From: an uncultured Desulfomonile sp.
Lineage (GTDB): Bacteria; Desulfobacterota; Desulfomonilia; Desulfomonilales; Desulfomonilaceae
Assembly (NCBI GenBank): GCA_903952205.1
Contig: CAJBEZ010000095.1
Coordinates: forward strand, 1 to 64,000
Direction of reading: 5' to 3'
Length of the DNA: 64,000 nucleotides
The notes beneath the pieces were generated by a model. The model did not search any database, was not told the origin of the DNA, and saw nothing but the letters and a program-made list of their open reading frames with translations. Shown here one piece after another: positions 8,328 through 19,488 of this stretch. The translations under genes were made by a program, and so were the position numbers. The first letter of the stretch is position 1, and every line of letters starts with the position of its first letter.

Positions 8328-9217
8328 TGGAGACCACCAGGGGTAAATCTCAGGGCTAAGCCTCCCGCCGCTTGAATCTTCGCTGAGACTTCAGCGGTCA
8401 TGGCAGGAAACGGCGCGGCCTGATGGAGGGCTCTCATGGCCGAACTATCAAAAAAGCGGTCTCCGGAACTTATATCAATCGAGGCGTTTATCAATTGGCC
8501 GTCGTCGGAAAGTTGCAGGGATATGATTGTCACTTTCGGGACTCGCTGTTCGTCCGCAAAAACGGACCAATGTGAATTGATTCTCTTTCGGACAGCGTCG
8601 AACCACTGTGAAATCTGAGCGTCACCTGAAGCTCCGTTCCCCGAACCCCTACTACCTGCGCCGGCGGGAGTTTCAAGTCCCTTATCATCGATGTTTCGGT
8701 TTTTTTCAGATTTCTTGGTCTCCATGTTCTTCTTTATGGCCGCCAGACGTTTTTCAAGAAACTCATTGGGATTACTTTTCTTTTCTGGCTCCTTCCTGTT
8801 TTTGTCAGGTTTGGGTTTAGCCTCTGCCTCCTTTTTCTTTGGCTCAAGCTTTTCTGGTTTCTGTTTCCTCTTTTTTATCTGAATCACGGGCTCTACAGGT
8901 TCCGCTTTTGCAAAAACGGTTTTGAGCTGCTCAGTTCTGGGACTTGGGTCCCGAGGGATTTCTTCGGATTCAATTGTCGATAAAGGCTGCGCTGTGTTTT
9001 GGGTGTGTTTGAACTCCTGTTCAGGAGCGTCTGAATTTGAGGGCCGTGACTCGACCAACCTTACACTTGTCACCCTGGAATCGGAGAGTTTGGGTCTAAC
9101 ATTCAAATACTGTGCTCCAACGATCAGAAAAGCAATAGCGACAATATGGATCCCAGCCGACAACGCAAGCATTCGCGGGGACGTCGCTCTTCGATGTTTC
9201 AAAAGGTCTGTAATCAT
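8324..9217 (-). CDS. tolA: TolA/TonB-like energy transducer
   Basis: A 297-residue protein with one N-terminal membrane segment (about residues 18-40), a long Lys/Glu/Pro-rich helical stalk (residues 90-180, very rich in KK, EK and PEK) and a C-terminal TonB_C-like domain ending FTPGGLQ. The C-terminal signature DAVRKRINSHW and the SSGDRFFDSSAMRAL segment are typical of the TolA/TonB family. It carries the proton-motive force from TolQR across the periplasm to TolB/Pal. Four-base overlaps join it to both tolR and tolB. The family is certain; the name rests on context. Confidence 0.93.
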   Translation of the reverse strand: MITDLLKHRRATSPRMLALSAGIHIVAIAFLIVGAQYLNVRPKLSDSRVTSVRLVESRPSNSDAPEQEFKHTQNTAQPLSTIESEEIPRDPSPRTEQLKTVFAKAEPVEPVIQIKKRKQKPEKLEPKKKEAEAKPKPDKNRKEPEKKSNPNEFLEKRLAAIKKNMETKKSEKNRNIDDKGLETPAGAGSRGSGNGASGDAQISQWFDAVRKRINSHWSVFADEQRVPKVTIISLQLSDDGQLINASIDISSGDRFFDSSAMRALHQAAPFPAMTAEVSAKIQAAGGLALRFTPGGLQ

Positions 9218-9651
9218 TTACCCGATTTGCTGGACTCCTCCTGAGGGGTCGTGATCATTCCGAGGTTGGAAACGCCTGCAGCCTTCAAACTGGCCATAAT
9301 TCTGACCACAACTCCATAAGGAACAGTCTTGTCTGCGCGTAAAAATACATCCTTGTTCGTTTTGTCCTTCGTCGCCTCGAGTACAGTTGAGGCCAACTGG
9401 TCCTCAGTGACGGCTTTTTCGTTGACAAAGATGGATCCTACACCCGATACCGATATGACAATTTCCTCCGGCTGCTGAGCTTTTTCAATTGGTTCCCCTT
9501 TGGCCGCAGGCAACTCCACTGAGACTCCTTCCTGAAGCATAGGAGCTGTAACCATAAAAATGATCAGGAGAACCAGCATTACGTCAACCAGTGGGGTTAC
9601 ATTTATGTCTGCCATAGGGGCCCTGCTGGACCTGTTTGAGCTAAACGCCAT
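9214..9651 (-). CDS. tolR: TolR, ExbD/TolR family
   Basis: A 145-residue inner-membrane protein with a short basic N-terminus, one membrane segment and a periplasmic domain. The signature ADINVTPLVDVMLVLLIIFM carries the conserved membrane Asp that conducts protons with TolQ. It is in the expected place between tolQ and tolA. Confidence 0.96.
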   Translation of the reverse strand: MAFSSNRSSRAPMADINVTPLVDVMLVLLIIFMVTAPMLQEGVSVELPAAKGEPIEKAQQPEEIVISVSGVGSIFVNEKAVTEDQLASTVLEATKDKTNKDVFLRADKTVPYGVVVRIMASLKAAGVSNLGMITTPQEESSKSGK

Positions 9652-9693
9652 CTGTTTTTCTCCTTAGAATCGACAAAACGAAAACCCCTTAAA

Positions 9694-10443
9694 TTATTTC
9701 CTTTTCCAATAGATTCGTTCAATAATATTAATTAATTCCGAAGCAAAATTGTCCATTTCCGTAGAAATCACGTTTATTCTTCCCAAGAAGTAGTTGAAAA
9801 ATATGACAGCGGGAATGGCCGCCGCCAGACCTGCCGCTGTAGCCACAAGGGCTTCTGCTATCCCAGGAGCCACAACAGCCAGAGAAGCGCTTTTCATAAC
9901 TCCGATGCTTCGGAACGATTCCATTATTCCCCACACAGTTCCAAAAAGTCCTATGAATGGAGCAGAAGATCCCGTGGTCGCGAGGAAATTTACACCCCGT
10001 TCCAGTCTGGCCCTCTCTGCCGTGACGGCCTGTTGCAGGGAGCGAATGATGTTGTCCATACCGGTCCGTTCGTATTCCGGCTCTCCACCTGCGTCCGTAG
10101 AACTTTTCTGTCCACCGGCCTGAATTCTGGAAAGTCGGGACAATTCCGCATAGCCTGCCTTGAATACATGAGCCAAAGGACTGTGAGTAAATTGCTTGGA
10201 TTCGGTGTATAGAGTCGAGAATTTTCGCGACTCCCGGAAAGCGTCAAAGAACAGTTGCGTATGTTTCTTGGCCCTCGAAAGCGTAATTGCCTTGGTAAGG
10301 ATTATTCCCCAACAAATGATCGAAAACACCAGCAGCATTAGCATAACGCATTTTACTACAATACCGGCGCCGGCTATAATCGCCCACAAGCTCTGGTCGT
10401 TTAGATTATGAACTGGAAGAGCCGCCAGATAACCGTTTATCAT
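9694..10443 (-). CDS. tolQ: TolQ, MotA/TolQ/ExbB proton channel
   Basis: First gene of the cluster. The 249-residue protein has an N-terminal membrane helix, a cytoplasmic loop and two C-terminal membrane helices. The diagnostic segment FIGLFGTVWGIMESFRSIG and the following GIAEALVATAAGLAAAIPAVIFFNY belong to the TolQ/ExbB family. An AAAGGGGAAAAGTTT leader precedes the ATG, and a good promoter lies 31-59 bases upstream. It forms the proton channel with TolR. Confidence 0.96.
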   Translation of the reverse strand: MINGYLAALPVHNLNDQSLWAIIAGAGIVVKCVMLMLLVFSIICWGIILTKAITLSRAKKHTQLFFDAFRESRKFSTLYTESKQFTHSPLAHVFKAGYAELSRLSRIQAGGQKSSTDAGGEPEYERTGMDNIIRSLQQAVTAERARLERGVNFLATTGSSAPFIGLFGTVWGIMESFRSIGVMKSASLAVVAPGIAEALVATAAGLAAAIPAVIFFNYFLGRINVISTEMDNFASELINIIERIYWKRK

Positions 10444-10473
10444 AAACTTTTCCCCTTTCAGTCAGTCCTGAAC

Positions 10474-10502
10474 TAATTAATCCATTGGAGTCGCTATGTC
10501 AA
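10474..10502 (-). promoter_or_regulatory. Promoter of the tol-pal operon
   Basis: On the minus strand TTGACA (10502-10497) and TAATTA (10479-10474) are 17 bases apart. The -10 box lies about 30 bases before the tolQ ATG, giving a short leader with a purine-rich ribosome binding site. It would drive tolQ through cpoB, whose genes overlap or lie within 51 bases of one another. Confidence 0.75.
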
Positions 10503-11062
10503 GTTTTACTCGTATTTATTATATGTTATATGTATTCATTAAACCCAGATATTGTGTGTCGCGTGTTTTAGGCCCATCTGGCTGATCCAAGAAACCGCAT
10601 ATTATGTGCCCACACAGAAACAACTATCCAAGATATATTTATCTTAAGGTTGTTACTTCCTGTTATTTCCAGTAATTGTGATAGAAAAGTCACTTTTTAA
10701 TTGAAGACACCTCATGGGCGAACTTGTTCCCCATTTTTGGCGCTCACAGAATTTTGCGGGGTTTTGCTTTCGAACTCTTGACCGTGGGCTAAGACGACAA
10801 TGACGATCAGGCGTGTTTTACCATTCAAAGCCTCGGGATATAGTTTCCGCGTAGCCGCTCAACCGAGGCCCATCAATCCCAACGACGCGAAGCCTGCAAA
10901 TCTTTATTCAGTCAGACCCTCATGCAGACATATTATTTATCCTTTCAAAAAATTACACTAACTATTGCTTGCCACGCACGGGTTAGAACCGTTCTCGATG
11001 AAGGTTCGGCCCCTTGAAGCCTGGAATACCTTGAGAGAAAAGACTCGCCTTGTAAAAACCTT
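10503..11062. other. Gene-free stretch between tolQ promoter and cooC
   Basis: About 560 bases without a convincing gene, RNA or terminator. The part near tolQ is AT-rich. No frame on either strand has a ribosome binding site with a plausible protein. I see nothing I can name here. Confidence 0.6.
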
Positions 11063-11833
11063 TCAGTCCAACACTCCTGTCTCCTTAAGCATATTCTTTA
11101 CAGCAACATAGGCTATAGAATCGGACGAAATATCCACTAAAGGCTTGCCTGCAAGGTCCAGAGACACCAGTTGTTCATCATAAGGAATCAGGGCTAAAGG
11201 AGTCGCAGGCAAGGCTTCAATTTCCTTGCGGGTAGTTTCCGGCAGATCGGCCAATGATCCCTGAACCCTGCTTAATACAATGTGTTGATTGTGAATTCTG
11301 CCTTCCATTTCATCAATCAGTTGGTAAATACGTCCGATTGTCCGAACGCTCCTCGGGGATGGATCGGATATTATGAACAGATGATCGACTTCTTCCTCGG
11401 TACGCCTTGAAAGGTGTTCCATGCCTGCTTCATTGTCAATCACAACAAATTTGTAGTTTGTGGTTAATCTGGATATGACATCTCGAAGTATATTGTTGGC
11501 CATGCAATAGCATCCGGGACCTTCAGGACGTCCCATGGAAAGAAAATCAAGATTCTTGGTTTCTTCAAGGTTAGCCTGTATCTGGTAGTCCATGAATCGG
11601 TCTCTTGTCATGCCGCCAGGGATGTCCTCACCCATCTTCCTGGCGTCTTCCCGAATGCATCCTACACTTTTCGGTTCACGGATTCCAAGGACTTCATGAA
11701 GGTTTGAGTTTGAATCCGCGTCAATCGCCAATAAAGGCCTCTGTCCAGTATCTATAAGGTTTTTGATTATTAGTGATGTAATAGACGTTTTTCCCACACC
11801 ACCCTTCCCCGCTACCGCCAGGGTTACTCCCAT
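11063..11833 (-). CDS. cooC: CooC-type nickel-insertion ATPase (CO dehydrogenase maturation)
   Basis: A 256-residue MinD/ParA-type ATPase with the deviant Walker A motif GKGGVGKTS and the CooC hallmark GCYCMANN, a CxC that binds nickel or zinc at the dimer interface. The Walker B region reads FVVIDNEAGMEHLSRRT, also typical of CooC. CooC loads nickel into the C-cluster of CO dehydrogenase in an ATP-dependent way. It sits 26 bases after a core methionine synthase gene, which fits a Wood-Ljungdahl setting, although no CO dehydrogenase gene is in the window. Which CooC paralog it is cannot be told. Confidence 0.93.
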   Translation of the reverse strand: MGVTLAVAGKGGVGKTSITSLIIKNLIDTGQRPLLAIDADSNSNLHEVLGIREPKSVGCIREDARKMGEDIPGGMTRDRFMDYQIQANLEETKNLDFLSMGRPEGPGCYCMANNILRDVISRLTTNYKFVVIDNEAGMEHLSRRTEEEVDHLFIISDPSPRSVRTIGRIYQLIDEMEGRIHNQHIVLSRVQGSLADLPETTRKEIEALPATPLALIPYDEQLVSLDLAGKPLVDISSDSIAYVAVKNMLKETGVLD

Positions 11834-11859
11834 TTTTTTTCCTTTCCTTTTCCGTGATT

Positions 11860-12939
11860 TTATCTAAAAACTTGATCGAATTCCATTTTATCAATGCTGG
11901 AGAGAATTTCGTAAACTTTTTCAACCTCCCCCACCGTGAGACCAGCGCATCCGCAGGCTGGTGTTACAATTATCCTCTTGAGCAGCAGCTCTCTGTTGAC
12001 ACCTTTTTCTTCCAAAAACGAAACTCCCTTTCTCAACCTCATCAGACTATCGGCTACAGTTTCCTGATTAATCCTCCCGTCATTCGGAACTGCGCCCCAG
12101 GCAAGCACACCTCCTCTTTCCAGAAAATCCGACAGTTGCTCGGGGTAAATTGCAAGCGATTCCATATAATCTACAGCGTCAAAGTTGATGATATCAACAT
12201 CTGTTTGCATCAATAAAGACCAGTCGGTATTGCCGCAGCAGTGAACTCCGGTCAAGGCGCCTCTCGAGGAAACCATAGAGAAAACGTCATTCAGGGATTC
12301 TATTACATCCGAACTCGAAACCCCTAAAAAGGCTGATGAACCGTAGGCGCTGAGACTGGGTTCGTCGAAAAACACAATTATATTTTCTGCAAAAGGCTTA
12401 AACTTCTCGATAAGCCAGATCGCTTTCAGGCCCATTCCCTTGACGGCCACATCTCTGAACAATGGATGGTAGAATATTGGTTTGCCATTTTCATCTGTTA
12501 CAGCAAGGGCAAAACTCAGAGGTCCTGTGACCTGGGCCTTTATGATAGAATATCTTGATTGATTCCGACTAAGCTCATCAAAGAAAAGTTTTATTCCTAA
12601 CCCGTAGTCTGAGCTTATCTTGAACGCCGAACTAGAAGCCCCTTCGACAATTGCCATATAATCTTCATAAAATTTTTCTACCAAAATTGAATGTTCTTCA
12701 GATGTCTGAAAATAGTATTTGAGTTTATCAAGATCCGCCTTAAATCCGGGAAGCCCTTCCGAAAACTGAATCCACATTTGTTCTCGCGGATCCAATCGTG
12801 ATAACTGAGGCAGATGTGGAGCTACGCTTAAAGACTTGAGTATTAGCTCAACCGCAGATCCGGCTTCAAGATGGGGTAAGCTCCCAATTGCGGTTGTCAG
12901 AAGTCGGGGAAGAGCCTCGGTATGGACATTCTCAATCAT
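11860..12939 (-). CDS. Core (folate-domain-free) methionine synthase-like methyltransferase
   Basis: A 359-residue protein of the UROD/MetE_C fold, the size of a catalytic domain alone; full MetE is about 750 residues. The zinc-site residues are visible as GVHCCGNTDW (His and Cys) and TPACGCAGLT (Cys). The start at 12939 is set by a perfect AAGGAGATAA; the open frame further upstream only overlaps the ChaN-like gene. Core synthases of the MesB kind are known to take the methyl group from a corrinoid protein, in anaerobes the CO-dehydrogenase/acetyl-CoA-synthase corrinoid protein. Immediate linkage to cooC supports that, but the family assignment is from motif, length and context only. Another corrinoid-dependent methyltransferase role is possible. 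Confidence 0.75.
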   Translation of the reverse strand: MIENVHTEALPRLLTTAIGSLPHLEAGSAVELILKSLSVAPHLPQLSRLDPREQMWIQFSEGLPGFKADLDKLKYYFQTSEEHSILVEKFYEDYMAIVEGASSSAFKISSDYGLGIKLFFDELSRNQSRYSIIKAQVTGPLSFALAVTDENGKPIFYHPLFRDVAVKGMGLKAIWLIEKFKPFAENIIVFFDEPSLSAYGSSAFLGVSSSDVIESLNDVFSMVSSRGALTGVHCCGNTDWSLLMQTDVDIINFDAVDYMESLAIYPEQLSDFLERGGVLAWGAVPNDGRINQETVADSLMRLRKGVSFLEEKGVNRELLLKRIIVTPACGCAGLTVGEVEKVYEILSSIDKMEFDQVFR

Positions 12940-12940
12940 T

Positions 12941-13957
12941 TTATCTCCTTGGATTGCCGGAGTTGTTCTGCTGAATTTTTGCAATATTTGGAGCGCTATC
13001 GACTGTTTCATTGCCACTTGATACAACAGGGAGAACGCTAAGATAATCCGCAATAGGCCTGTCAATAAATTTTACATCTTCGTGAGAAATATCTATATCC
13101 ACCGCCTGCCGCTTTTCAGCCTCAGAAAGCTGAAGCTCTCCGCTTTCTGAGGGCAGGATTATCCTGAAGGAGACATCCACATGCCTTGCGACTCTTTCTG
13201 GGATTCCAAATCCGTAGTTGATATGACCACTTCCAGCTATCACCATCAGAGGCTTATCCGCCAGGGGATGTTTTTCCAGAAACCTGCTTATATTTGAGGC
13301 CATGACAGCGTCTCTCAATGCCTGGGAATAAATGATCCTCTGCAGACTCTTACCCTCAAATGCTCGATGAACCCTCAACTTCAAACTGAGCAGACGCGAG
13401 TAAACAGGGTTGACAGGTTCAATGTCTTTGGGCAGAAGTCCTCTCTCTATCTCTGAAAGAGAATCCAATCCTTCTCTCGATATCTTTCTTACTATGTTTT
13501 CAGGCGCGTTCATGCAAATTATGGGAATCCTAAGATCACGAGCGATCAACAAAACTGACTCATAATCTTTAAGATTCGTCCAGGATCCAGGCCCGAGTTT
13601 CTGGAGCAAAAGGGAAACGGAATCGCTCGAGTTAAGCCACTGGTCAACCAGAGATTGTTGGTCCCACGTAAACATCTCCATAGCCAAACCTGAAATACCG
13701 TTACGTTTGGCAAGACCTCGCATGATGTCTGCCTGTAACTGGTGGTGCCGCGATATCGTATGGTATTCACCAACATAGACTACACCGGCCCGGGCCATAT
13801 CATCCAGAGCGACATCGAGCGAAACCGGCTCCCCAAGATGCAGATCAACTATTATCGCAGGACATTGCATTGAAGAACTCGCATTGTCTGGAATACAAAA
13901 GCCGGCTATCAAAACCCATAGCAAAAGATATGCAAGGCCAAGACATCTAACGACCAT
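12941..13957 (-). CDS. ChaN-like haem-iron regulated protein
   Basis: A 338-residue exported protein with an N-terminal hydrophobic signal (GLAYLLLWVLIAGFCIPDNASS). It shows the ChaN/DUF399 signature VYVGEYHTISRHHQLQ near residue 60 and a conserved AGSGHINYGFGIP segment around residue 235. Family members bind haem as dimers or form lipoprotein erythromycin-esterase-like folds; the actual role is poorly known. The signal ends near CIPDN without a clear lipobox. Its start overlaps the acylphosphatase gene by 11 bases and its stop abuts the next gene start, so it belongs to one operon. Confidence 0.85.
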   Translation of the reverse strand: MVVRCLGLAYLLLWVLIAGFCIPDNASSSMQCPAIIVDLHLGEPVSLDVALDDMARAGVVYVGEYHTISRHHQLQADIMRGLAKRNGISGLAMEMFTWDQQSLVDQWLNSSDSVSLLLQKLGPGSWTNLKDYESVLLIARDLRIPIICMNAPENIVRKISREGLDSLSEIERGLLPKDIEPVNPVYSRLLSLKLRVHRAFEGKSLQRIIYSQALRDAVMASNISRFLEKHPLADKPLMVIAGSGHINYGFGIPERVARHVDVSFRIILPSESGELQLSEAEKRQAVDIDISHEDVKFIDRPIADYLSVLPVVSSGNETVDSAPNIAKIQQNNSGNPRR

Positions 13958-14255
13958 GCCAAAATTCCCATCCGTCGAAGGTTATCTCAAAGTCCTGGAA
14001 TTCCCCGGAAGGTTTTTCTTCATAGATTCTAACATCATCTACACTACTGAGTGGAGGCCCCTTCCTCAACCACGCAACCATGGAATTGACCATCTCCGGT
14101 GTTCCTTCCATCAGAGCTTCCACTGAACCATCCGGAAGGTTTCTTACCCAGCCGGTAACGAGGGCTTTGCGAGCGGCCGACCTTGTATAAGCGCGAAAGG
14201 CGACTCCCTGAACCCTTCCCCGAACTATGACTCTGCGTCTTATTGTTGGTGTCAT
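13947..14255 (-). CDS. acyP: Acylphosphatase
   Basis: A 102-residue acylphosphatase that hydrolyses acyl phosphates such as acetyl phosphate. The catalytic loop VRGRVQGVAFR supplies the phosphate-binding Arg, and GWVRNLPDGSVEA carries the catalytic Asn. Length and fold are typical. It precedes and slightly overlaps the ChaN-like gene. Confidence 0.95.
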   Translation of the reverse strand: MTPTIRRRVIVRGRVQGVAFRAYTRSAARKALVTGWVRNLPDGSVEALMEGTPEMVNSMVAWLRKGPPLSSVDDVRIYEEKPSGEFQDFEITFDGWEFWHGR

Positions 14256-14338
14256 CGCAATACCAGAAACATCGATTCTGTTAATTTTTACTATAATTCA
14301 CCATTGCAGGGATGCCAAGCAATCGTGACAATTTGTGG

Positions 14339-16420
<2,082 letters not shown>

Positions 16421-16496
16421 TCACCCACGTCTTGCAACTCTTAAAAAAGCTTAATTCAAGAAAGATTGCCACAAATCAGCGCAAACAACAATGAAC

Positions 16497-16522
16497 AAAA
16501 AAAGAGGCCCAAACAGGGCCTC
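16497..16522 (-). terminator. Rho-independent terminator after the LEA-14-like gene
   Basis: GAGGCCC (16504-16510) and GGGCCTC (16516-16522) form a seven-pair stem with a five-base loop. On the minus strand it is followed by a run of seven T (16503-16497). It would end the long branched-chain transporter transcript about 90 bases past its last gene. Confidence 0.85.
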
Positions 16523-16610
16523 CACATTTAAATAAGACATCCCGGGACTTTGTGCACAATTCAAACCACCCGGAATTTATCTTGTTCGCAAGATCATGAC
16601 ATGATGAATA

Positions 16611-17201
16611 TTATTTCTTGGGCCATTTGTCAGAAAAGGTTACTCTTATTTCTTTACCCTTTTCATCCTTGAACAATGCCGTACCGGCTGTAACCTCTAT
16701 GGGAAAAGAAAAATCACCGACATTTTCCCACCATTTCTTGACCAAATCTGGCGCCTTAACCTTCATTTCCTGCATTTTCTGGACATTATCTGCTCCAACC
16801 ATAAGACTTGTAACAGTTGGAACTGTTTCGTTAGTGGTTATCACTTTGAGTTGATTGGTTTTCCCTGGAGGAATCCAGCTATCTTCATAAGAGAAAGCAG
16901 TATTGATCTCAAAGCCTTCGAACGCTGTGCTAAATGTCAATTCATCAAGCATGACCGGGACTTTGTTAGGGTTTTTTATATTAAAAATATACCCCATGTT
17001 CAGGATAGCGCCACTCCCTAAGACTGTCCCTGGTTCTTTTTCATTCTTATATCCATCTCTCGGCTTGAAGAAGTAAGGTTGAATACTCGCGACTTCGATT
17101 CTATCCAGAGTGATTACCGGGGCTTCAAAAGCCATACAGGCCGATACAAAAGCCAATGAAACCAACAATGCGGTAGCGATTAACACTGCCCCATTTTTCA
17201 T
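16611..17201 (-). CDS. Secreted LEA-14-like (WHy/LEA_2 type) protein
   Basis: A 196-residue exported protein with a signal peptide (MKNGAVLIATALLVSLAFVSACMA). The mature part has the immunoglobulin-like LEA_2 pattern: GYIFNIKNPNKVPVMLDELTFS, then a WIPPGKTNQLKV strand. The start at 17201 has AAGGAGGGAAT; an upstream alternative lies seven codons earlier. It is the last gene of the branched-chain transporter run, so it may assist the periplasmic step, but its role is not known. Assignment to LEA_2 rests on the N-P-N-x-V pattern and is moderate. Confidence 0.7.
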   Translation of the reverse strand: MKNGAVLIATALLVSLAFVSACMAFEAPVITLDRIEVASIQPYFFKPRDGYKNEKEPGTVLGSGAILNMGYIFNIKNPNKVPVMLDELTFSTAFEGFEINTAFSYEDSWIPPGKTNQLKVITTNETVPTVTSLMVGADNVQKMQEMKVKAPDLVKKWWENVGDFSFPIEVTAGTALFKDEKGKEIRVTFSDKWPKK

Positions 17202-17232
17202 ATTCCCTCCTTGTGTTGCCATAGTGGCGATG

Positions 17233-18039
17233 TTAAGAGAGCCATCTTTTCCTTCGTTTATAGTGCTTCACATCTCTGAAGCTTTTTCGACCTCCCACAT
17301 CAGCGAGTCCCAGGTAGAAATCTCTGATATCGGGGTTTTCTTTAAGTTTCTCCGAAGTATCATCCATAACTATGCGCCCATTTTCCATGACGTATGCGTA
17401 AGGCGCTACAGTCAGGGCAAGCTTGACATTCTGCTCGACCAAGAGGATGGGAATCTTCTCCTCTTTGTTGAGACGTTGGATTATCTCGAAGATTTCTTTT
17501 ATCAGTAGAGGCGCCAAACCCATCGAAGGTTCATCCAGAAGCATCAACTTGGGCTGAGCCATCATGGCGCGGCCGATAACGCACATCTGCTGCTCACCTC
17601 CGCTGACAAATCCCGCCATCACGTTGCGACGTTCCTTGAGCCTGCGGAAATAGTGATAAACCATGTCGAGCCTGTCCTTCAGTCCCGTTGGTCTCAGATG
17701 ACCACCTACGATTAGGTTTTCTTCAACAGTCAAGTGCTCAAATACGCGTCTCCCCTCAATGATCTGAAAAATACCCCTCTTGGATATCTCTTCAGCCGGT
17801 AGCTTATGAATCCGGTCACCCATGAATTCTATGCTACCGTCGGTGACTTCACCATCTTCGTGATTCAGCAAACCCGAAATGGCTTTTAGTGTAGTGCTCT
17901 TTCCTGCGCCGTTAGCTCCAAGAAGAGCCACTATTCCGCCATGAGGGACCTCTATTGAGACCCCCTTAAGCACAAGAATAACCTCGTGGTACCTCACCTC
18001 GATATTGTTGATCTTCAAGATGCTATTGTTCTCGGCCAC
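17233..18039 (-). CDS. livF: Branched-chain amino-acid type ABC transporter ATP-binding protein (LivF-like)
   Basis: A 268-residue ATPase with Walker A GANGAGKST, a Q-loop, the signature VSGGEQQMCVIGRAMM and Walker B LMLLDEPSMGLAP, which is the LivF-type wording. The best start is GTG at 18039, behind GGGAG at seven bases; a longer frame to 18105 has no ribosome binding site and ends in a non-conserved tail. It pairs with LivG to energise the LivHM channel. Confidence 0.93.
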   Translation of the reverse strand: MAENNSILKINNIEVRYHEVILVLKGVSIEVPHGGIVALLGANGAGKSTTLKAISGLLNHEDGEVTDGSIEFMGDRIHKLPAEEISKRGIFQIIEGRRVFEHLTVEENLIVGGHLRPTGLKDRLDMVYHYFRRLKERRNVMAGFVSGGEQQMCVIGRAMMAQPKLMLLDEPSMGLAPLLIKEIFEIIQRLNKEEKIPILLVEQNVKLALTVAPYAYVMENGRIVMDDTSEKLKENPDIRDFYLGLADVGGRKSFRDVKHYKRRKRWLS

Positions 18040-18126
18040 AACCGTCTCCCTTTTCTGCCATGCTGACCCGTTACCGTATGATGGGTCGCAAACTGGGGAG
18101 CGCAAGGCGGACCCCAGTCATGGTTC

Positions 18127-19383
18127 TTACCAGCCAAGCCACTTGGGCCATTGCTCTGGGAACTTCTCTTTCATGTCAATTTTTTCAAAGAGAACTATCT
18201 TGCCGTCTTTGATGGTATAAAGGCTTGCAACCGGTGTAGGTCGGTGATCTTTATCCGTTATGGTATATGGTCCGACTCCGAGGGCATTCTTGGTATCAAA
18301 TGGGTACCAGTCTCTAAGGCTTTCAAGAGCCTCCTTCAATGATGGGCCATCTATATTGCCTTTCTTGTCGGCTCGCTGAAGGCCTGCGGCGCCAAGAGAG
18401 ACTTTCAGCCATCCCTGCACGGTTCTGATGTCTCGTTTGTCCATGGGCACCCCTGGGTTGACCTTTTGGGTGTACTCCCTGACCTTGTCCATGTAAGGAA
18501 CATCCATATTGAGGAATGCGCAGGATGCGGCGCCGATAGTGCCCTCCCCAGCCTGGCCGGTTATCCGTACGAGGTTATGATCCAGACCCCAATTGTTAGT
18601 GATGTTGTCGGCAGTAAACTTCAGAGCGTACGAATCTTTAATGGCCGTTGCGACTGACATGGCGGTATTCCCGTGCCATACAACGTTTGCCCCTTCTTCT
18701 TTAGCGGCAAGCACCTGGCTCTTAGCGTCAAGAGCCGTCAAAGAAACGTCCTGATCTTTACCGACTTCCACGCCCAGCAACGCGGCCTGATCCTTAATAG
18801 CCTTGATTGGAGCGCTGGAATAAGGGGAAGCGAACATGTAAAAACAAACTAGTTTGGGTTTTTTGCCGGCTTCTCGATCCGCCTTCCACTTGTCGCTCGT
18901 CTTCCAAACTTTTTCATACCATGCAGTAAGCGCCGCCCGGGCATTTGTTGAATAATCTGTGCTATAGATAAAGTTGTAAGGTGTTTTTGCCGGATCGCAC
19001 AAATGGCCGGACAAAGAGTCCGAGATCGTAACCATCTTGTCCTTGTTTACTGTAGGAGAGAGAGCTTCGGTGTCTCCAGTTCCCCACTGTAAAAGTAATT
19101 TAATTTTGTCCTGATCTCTAAATCTCTTGTAAATTGTTATAGCTTCAGGGACTCTGTAACCATAGTCGAATAGATGCAGTTTTATTTTCTTTCCGTTAAT
19201 CCCCCCATTGTCATTGATGTAGGTTACACATTCTCTGACTCCAAGGGCGGCGTCCTTACCGACATCCGATGTCGCCCCGGTAAGGTCGTTGATGGAACCA
19301 ACCGGAATAATTTCGTCCGCGGCAAACGCCAGGGAACAGGCAAACGCCATAATTAAACTGAAAAGAAGAATCCTCTTACTCAT
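18127..19383 (-). CDS. livK: Branched-chain amino-acid type substrate-binding protein
   Basis: A 418-residue periplasmic-binding protein (Peripla_BP_6 fold) with a signal peptide (MSKRILLFSLIMAFACSLAFA). The opening IIPVGSINDLTGATSDVGKD is the diagnostic first strand and ligand loop of Liv/aliphatic-amide receptors. The gene is larger than E. coli livK, as common in families taking up organic acids or aromatic compounds; the ligand cannot be told. It lies between the permease and livF genes. Confidence 0.92.
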   Translation of the reverse strand: MSKRILLFSLIMAFACSLAFAADEIIPVGSINDLTGATSDVGKDAALGVRECVTYINDNGGINGKKIKLHLFDYGYRVPEAITIYKRFRDQDKIKLLLQWGTGDTEALSPTVNKDKMVTISDSLSGHLCDPAKTPYNFIYSTDYSTNARAALTAWYEKVWKTSDKWKADREAGKKPKLVCFYMFASPYSSAPIKAIKDQAALLGVEVGKDQDVSLTALDAKSQVLAAKEEGANVVWHGNTAMSVATAIKDSYALKFTADNITNNWGLDHNLVRITGQAGEGTIGAASCAFLNMDVPYMDKVREYTQKVNPGVPMDKRDIRTVQGWLKVSLGAAGLQRADKKGNIDGPSLKEALESLRDWYPFDTKNALGVGPYTITDKDHRPTPVASLYTIKDGKIVLFEKIDMKEKFPEQWPKWLGW

Positions 19384-19488
19384 TCTAAACCTCCGTTTTG
19401 CTTTTTATCAGTGGTGAATGAAGTTTCTCCCTGCAAACCAGTCTATCTTTTTCGAACACCTCCTTCCAGACAAACAGGTAGCAGTCGG

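Noticed and set aside
10960-11020. tRNA-like text (GGGTTAGAACC and GGTTCGGCCCC) in the tolQ-cooC gap
   Set aside because: No acceptor or anticodon stem can be folded.
12940-13065. Upstream extension of the core methionine synthase frame
   Set aside because: It lies inside the ChaN-like gene, and AAGGAGATAA marks the start at 12939.
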